From assembly GCA_036502345.1 (NCBI GenBank), contig DASXYT010000393.1, forward strand, positions 1 through 13,932: 13,932 bases of DNA. Reading direction: 5' to 3'. Below are positions 13,395-13,932 of the stretch, piece by piece. The stretch's first letter is position 1. Each line of letters starts with the position of its first letter. The DNA is from DATEPR01 sp036502345. Its GTDB lineage: Bacteria > Actinomycetota > Actinomycetes > Mycobacteriales > Pseudonocardiaceae. The notes beneath the pieces were generated by a model. The model ran no database searches and was not told where the DNA came from. It saw only the letters and a list, made by a program, of their open reading frames with translations. The translations under genes and the position numbers were made by a program.

Positions 13395-13932
13395 TCAGGT
13401 CACTCTGTCCACAACGGACAGCACTGCTTTTGTGACCGCTGCTGGCTGACTGCTGTGGATGTAGTGGCTGGCATCGGGCACCACGACGTGTTCCGCATCC
13501 GCCGCGATCTGGGCTTGGAGCGCGGTCCAGCGTGCTCTCGGGCCGGCCGGCAGGCCGACCGTGGCGCTCAGCACGACCACCGGCACGCCGAATGGCGGCG
13601 CGGCCGCCCTGAGCCTGCGGATCGTCGGCACCTGTGCGGCGGTCAGCCTGCTCTCCGCGATCACCGTGCGCATCTGTTGCCGGTGCGCCCAACCGGCCAC
13701 GTCCGCATCGACCAGCAGGTCCTGCGTCTTCGGGTCGTCGGTCAGTGCGCGCGCGTCGGCCACCGCGCTCCTGCGCACCGACTTCTCGAGCAGCCCGAGT
13801 GCCTGTCGCATGGCCAGCACGCGGATCATCGCCGCCTCGGCGACGGTCGCGAACCTCGGTTGGAACTCCTCGTGCGCCGGGTCCACCAACACCAGGCCGG
13901 TGATCATCCGCTGTCTTGAGTGCCAGTGGTTG
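13395..13932 (-). CDS. Alpha/beta hydrolase, C-terminal part, cut by the window edge
   Basis: An open frame of about 178 codons that runs off the right edge without a start. ITGLVLVDPAHEEF matches the strand after the nucleophile elbow in alpha/beta hydrolases, and FGVPVVVLSATVGLPAG followed near the end by DASHYIHSSQP matches the last core strand and the region of the catalytic histidine. The middle (about 30-115) would be the cap. The nucleophile Ser-containing G-x-S-x-G lies outside the window, so activity cannot be judged. It converges on the VOC gene with a 5-bp gap. The substrate is unknown, and a link to the neighbouring locus is not shown. Confidence 0.8.
   Translation of the reverse strand, partial: NHWHSRQRMITGLVLVDPAHEEFQPRFATVAEAAMIRVLAMRQALGLLEKSVRRSAVADARALTDDPKTQDLLVDADVAGWAHRQQMRTVIAESRLTAAQVPTIRRLRAAAPPFGVPVVVLSATVGLPAGPRARWTALQAQIAADAEHVVVPDASHYIHSSQPAAVTKAVLSVVDRVT

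Noticed and set aside
13405..13421. CTGTCC-GGACAG hairpin after the VOC gene as a terminator
   Set aside because: The stem has only 6 bp, the T-tract is displaced, and it lies inside the coding end of the convergent hydrolase.
1..13932. CRISPR arrays, tRNA or rRNA genes, transposases, phage attachment sites
   Set aside because: None was seen on reading both strands; the only clear direct repeat is the two-copy 27-mer at 2990-3067.

Overview
The window reads as chromosomal DNA from a very GC-rich actinomycete. Third codon positions are almost all G or C, GTG starts are common, starts carry GGAAGG/GGAGG ribosome sites, and one gene belongs to the DinB-fold family that serves mycothiol-using bacteria. 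A secondary-metabolite-rich Actinobacterium (Pseudonocardiales- or Streptomyces-like) fits best; the genus cannot be fixed from sequence alone.

Layout. Left flank, minus strand: a NarL/LuxR response regulator (54-659) and a TIGR03084-type protein (1059-1874). Next, also on the minus strand, is a 67-codon peptide gene (2138-2341) with a strong ribosome site and its own intrinsic terminator, followed by a regulatory spacer that is AT-rich in places (2342-2908). The centre is on the plus strand. A translationally coupled trio comes first: a 115-codon Arg/His-rich ORF (2909-3256), then the alpha and beta halves of a phosphonopyruvate/sulfopyruvate-decarboxylase-like enzyme (3253-3798, 3795-4367). 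An AraC-type regulator (4530-5279) follows, with a palindrome over its putative promoter and a textbook terminator behind it. Then come the homologues of enediyne proteins E4/UnbV (5531-7516) and E5/UnbU (7513-8505), a GC-rich hairpin, and a DAHP-synthase-like gene (8591-9667). Right flank: a convergent acetoacetyl-CoA synthetase (9664-11634, minus), a divergent MFS exporter coupled to a small VOC protein (11804-13389), and the end of an alpha/beta hydrolase (13395 to the edge, minus).

The most interesting part is about 2.9-9.7 kb. E4 and E5 are known from enediyne clusters, but no enediyne polyketide synthase, thioesterase or E3 lies in this window. They sit beside two primary-metabolism enzyme homologues whose folds look intact while key catalytic positions are changed. 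The decarboxylase pair has Asp for the catalytic Glu and has lost both Mg-diphosphate ligands. The DAHP-synthase-like protein keeps metal-ligand positions but has lost the KPRTS and LKRG lysines. Together with two small unrecognised ORFs, this looks like a repurposed, possibly undescribed biosynthetic or membrane redox locus. Its product cannot be named from the sequence.
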